A DNA stretch of 64,000 bases, from assembly GCA_013365325.1 (NCBI GenBank), contig JABVXV010000004.1:248001-312000 (forward strand). Reading direction: 5' to 3'. A program made the position numbers and the translations under genes. Source of the DNA: Dipetalonema caudispina. Lineage: Eukaryota; Nematoda; Chromadorea; Rhabditida; Onchocercidae. The notes beneath the pieces are model-generated. The model saw only the letters and a list, made by a program, of their open reading frames with translations. It was not told the DNA's origin and ran no database searches. Shown in pieces: positions 61,150 to 64,000 of this stretch (positions within the stretch are counted from its first letter, which is position 1; every line of letters begins with the position of its first letter).

Positions 61150-64000
61150 TTCGGCACAATATGCGGTGTTTTTTGTCTACTTTTTGTGGTAATGGTAATG
61201 TCGGATTTTATATGTGTATATCAGTCCATTCAAAGATTTCATCTCCTATTCCGTATACTCGTTGATGCTTAATATTTCTATCCATTGTTCTTGGTTATCA
61301 GTTATTTTCCCGGAAGGGCACAACTTATTGTTTTTCTTTTGTTTATTCTTGTGCTTGAAGTATGCCTTTTTGCCACCAACATGCACACACTTTCATGTTT
61401 TCGTACGTTTCGAGAAAATATTGTTTTTAAAGAATTTCGTTTTAAGAAGACAATGGCAGTTCCCTTTTTTCGATTTGTTGCTTGTGTATTATATGATGCC
61501 TGGCTAGCAGTTTCAAATTCCATTTAAGCGTTTTAATTACAAAGTCTCAAGGCTTTTACCAATTTATTTTGCTAGTGTCAAGACAAATTCCTCGATGGTT
61601 TCGAGTATTTTTAAATTTGGAACTAGTCAAGACTGCATAATTTTATTTTTCCATGAATCGTTCTCACGATTCGCACTCTGTTGAATGATGTTTCTGTGGA
61701 TTATTCTCATGATCCTTACTACCGTGGAATACTGCTACTATTATTCTTTACTAATATATTTCCTTACATTTATGTTTTTTTTTGTTTATGTTGATTGAGC
61801 TGTTTTCGAAATGATTTGTATTATTGTTATTACGTCGTTTTATTTATTTATTTTCGACTGTTTTGACACGAGTTTTGACATAAAAGTATTATATAATATT
61901 GTTTACCAGTGTTTAATAGAATTAGTTTTTCTACAGGGGACAATGACTCTCGTTTCGTTTACCCCGCTTACGTAAGATTTACCTTTACATTTGGGATAAC
62001 CAAATGAATCTGGTCCCTTAAGTTGCGGGAAGCAGTGGTACTATTATTTTCCAAGTTTTGTTATGATGTTGCAGGCCACAGTGTGAGGAACTTGGATTAC
62101 GTATGTGTTCCCTGTAGATGCAAAATATTCGGTGAGTTGGGATAAGGGATTCCATACCCTGAAAAAGGTGTTTTTTTGCAAGGAAGTCATTATACTTTTT
62201 TTAAAAAATGTTTTCGAGGAGTTACAGTATTTTGCAATAGGTGGGAGCGAATTGTGCAGTGTCAAGTGAGTGCTAATGAGCTGCCGTGCGTAATTACAAT
62301 GATACAATACTATGTGATGCATTAAGCGATTCAGAAATGAACGGAAAGCAGTTATTCATACCACTTGAAGATATTGAATATTATTCTTTTCCTATCCCTT
62401 TGCTATATGATCGCATTTCCAGAATTCATTCGTGTCAAGTACCGGACCGCAGCAGGTTGATGTTGCAGACAACAAAGTTGGAAGTTCCAAGAATTCTAAA
62501 CCTGTCATTCAAACTGAATGCTGCTATGAAGAAAACTTTATCTGCATGGGCAGAGAATTGAATCTGCTAGACAATGTGAATCATTCATTAGTATTAATTA
62601 CCTTGGATAATCACTTCTATAGTAAGAAGGGAACGGGTCCAATAGTCATTCACATTCATCCAACCAACATAAACTGTCTTTCTATCATTTCTCTACATAT
62701 ATATATATATATGCTCCCGACTACTCTCTCACCTCTACCTCCTGTTTTGTTTACATTTGGAGTTTCCAACTAACAGTCAGCCCAGTGACTCTTAAATCAA
62801 ACCGCCTTCCATCTCTAAATCATATTAATTGTGTTGTTACTCAATAAAATCTATACTCAACTACTCGTCGTGATACATATTCGACAAAAACACAAATTCC
62901 TTCTATCACAAAGGAAAAAACTTCTACGACAGAAGTAGTGCAGAATTTTCGTAAGATGGTTACTCTTTTATCGTTAAAAAATTATCCTAATTCAGGAAAC
63001 ACGGGAAATGGTAATGTAGATTCATAAGGAAGGAGTTGAGAGAAATGATTGTAATAATTTAGTAAAAAGATCTATAACAAAAAAATTTGATGGAAGGATT
63101 AGGAAGGCATCAGATAATGACATAACGAATTGAGTCCGTGACCAAGGAAACAAAGACGCTCACCAACAGAAATACAAACAACAAGTGAATTAAAAGGAAG
63201 AAGGATAAGGAATATTCAAATCTAGACAAGATCATAATCAATAAATTGGGAACTAGGCCGAAAAAACCATAAAGCTGGAAAGGAAAAATTGTCAAAAATC
63301 TGAAACAGGTTGAAAGATGAAATCGGAAAGTGATGAACAGAGAGCGAGATCGATCTGCTTTCTTTCTATGTAAAGCATAACAGAAAAGGGAAACAAAGTG
63401 AGGTTAAAGGTTAGACGATGCATTGGCTTGGGATTTGTGCTGCTCGCTTCACGGGCATTCCGTTATTTTAGGGATGATTAGCTTCCATGAAGCGATTAAA
63501 TGATGTAAAACAAAAAAAGGTTGCCATATCGTTTGGCTGATGTATGACTTATGACCATGATGTTGTGTTGATGACATCAGCAGAGACAGGGGTGAGCAAG
63601 CAACCCGAATCGAGTAGTGTCAGGAAGCAAATATGGCCAAGAAGTACTTGTGAAATAGGGGATGGTAATCGGTGAATTGTAATTCTTCAAGTTCATAAAG
63701 GATTTTCAATTACTACAATTATTATCTCTATTAACTCCCAGTAAAGAGATCCCGAGAGTTTGCCGAGAGCGAAGATTAGTTAGCGAGAGGAACGAATTGG
63801 AAATTTAATCATAAAAGGACATACCTTTCGGTTATGCATGTCAGTAAAGACCTTCAATTTTGTTACAGTTCACCTTTTTTATACATCAATAAGAGTGAAT
63901 CGCTCATTTCTTAGCCTTCATAAACTGTTTAAATCCTTCATTACCAACAATTAATTATCGGCAGCTTACAATCCTTTGGATTTACCTATCTGCTCTATGT
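61150..64000. other. downstream region with no assigned gene
   Basis: This AT-rich stretch has short, overlapping open frames. The only piece with splice context is at 62423-62621, entered separately. Bases 62698-62712 are a TA repeat. The last kilobase is purine-rich on the plus strand and shows no long frame. Confidence 0.45.
62423..62621 (+). CDS. candidate internal exon of an unknown gene
   Basis: A good acceptor (GCATTTCCAG, ending 62422) and a good donor (TCTATA/GTAAGAAG) bracket an open stretch reading NSFVSSTGPQQVDVADNK, then SSKNSKPVIQTECCYEENF and ICMGRELNLLDN, ending near DNHFYS. The mixed polar composition is protein-like. I do not recognise it, and there is no convincing partner exon. 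A competing frame (62286-62561, beginning MRNYNDTILCDALSDSEM) overlaps it, so at most one is real. It could be a terminal alternative exon of the BAF250 gene or part of a gene beyond the window. Confidence 0.2.

Noticed and set aside
1..64000. Search by eye for tRNA, rRNA, SL RNA, CRISPR arrays and operon-like gene clusters.
   Set aside because: No tRNA B-box, SL1 core, direct-repeat array or closely spaced same-strand gene pair was convincing. Same-strand neighbours are over 1 kb apart.

Overview
The window looks like nuclear chromosomal DNA of a parasitic nematode, most likely a spirurid or filarial worm. The DNA is AT-rich. Genes are split into many short exons (about 60-400 bases) with introns of about 100-400 bases plus a few very long ones. 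Acceptors follow the worm TTT(N)CAG pattern, several start codons sit a few bases after such an acceptor (as expected for spliced-leader addition), and one gene encodes a cuticle collagen. I see no bacterial, organelle, CRISPR or tRNA features.

Layout, left to right. Bases 1-96 may be the last codons of a gene entering from the left. 2168-4779 (+) is a failed-axon-connections (FAX/CDR) GST-like protein of 276 aa in six exons. 6051-9455 (+) is an Axin orthologue (pry-1 type; RGS, GSK3-binding helix, DIX; 579 aa in ten exons). 11008-19909 (+) is a GON-4/GON4L orthologue (about 1,652 aa in 26 exons). Tail to tail with it, 20710-21943 (-) is a cuticle collagen (314 aa). 24998-26436 (-) is a RING-WWE protein of the RNF146/Iduna type (242 aa). 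Head to head with that gene, 27533-28550 (+) is ribosomal protein uS10 (rps-20, 120 aa). From 35031 to 60553 (+) runs the largest gene, a BAF250/ARID1/Osa subunit of SWI/SNF (let-526 type): 32 exons, about 1,713 aa, with introns of 6.4 and 8.3 kb. I rebuilt all seven complete coding sequences exon by exon, and the phases agree at every junction.

As a functional set, Axin is the scaffold of the beta-catenin destruction complex. RNF146-type ligases are known in other animals to destroy poly-ADP-ribosylated Axin, so an enzyme and its classical substrate lie about 16 kb apart here. GON-4 and BAF250 are nuclear chromatin and transcription factors. I do not see an operon or a defence or mobile system; most of the window is ordinary conserved metazoan gene content.

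The less ordinary items are these. A phase-compatible alternative first exon pair (50706-51367) inside the big BAF250 intron would give a protein without the ARID domain. A decayed mariner transposase lies in the same intron (about 47.77-48.35 kb). Two introns appear to start with GC. There is also a possible unknown exon near 62.4 kb. Long gene-free stretches (28.6-35.0, 36-42 and 61.2-64.0 kb) hold simple repeats and little else I can support.
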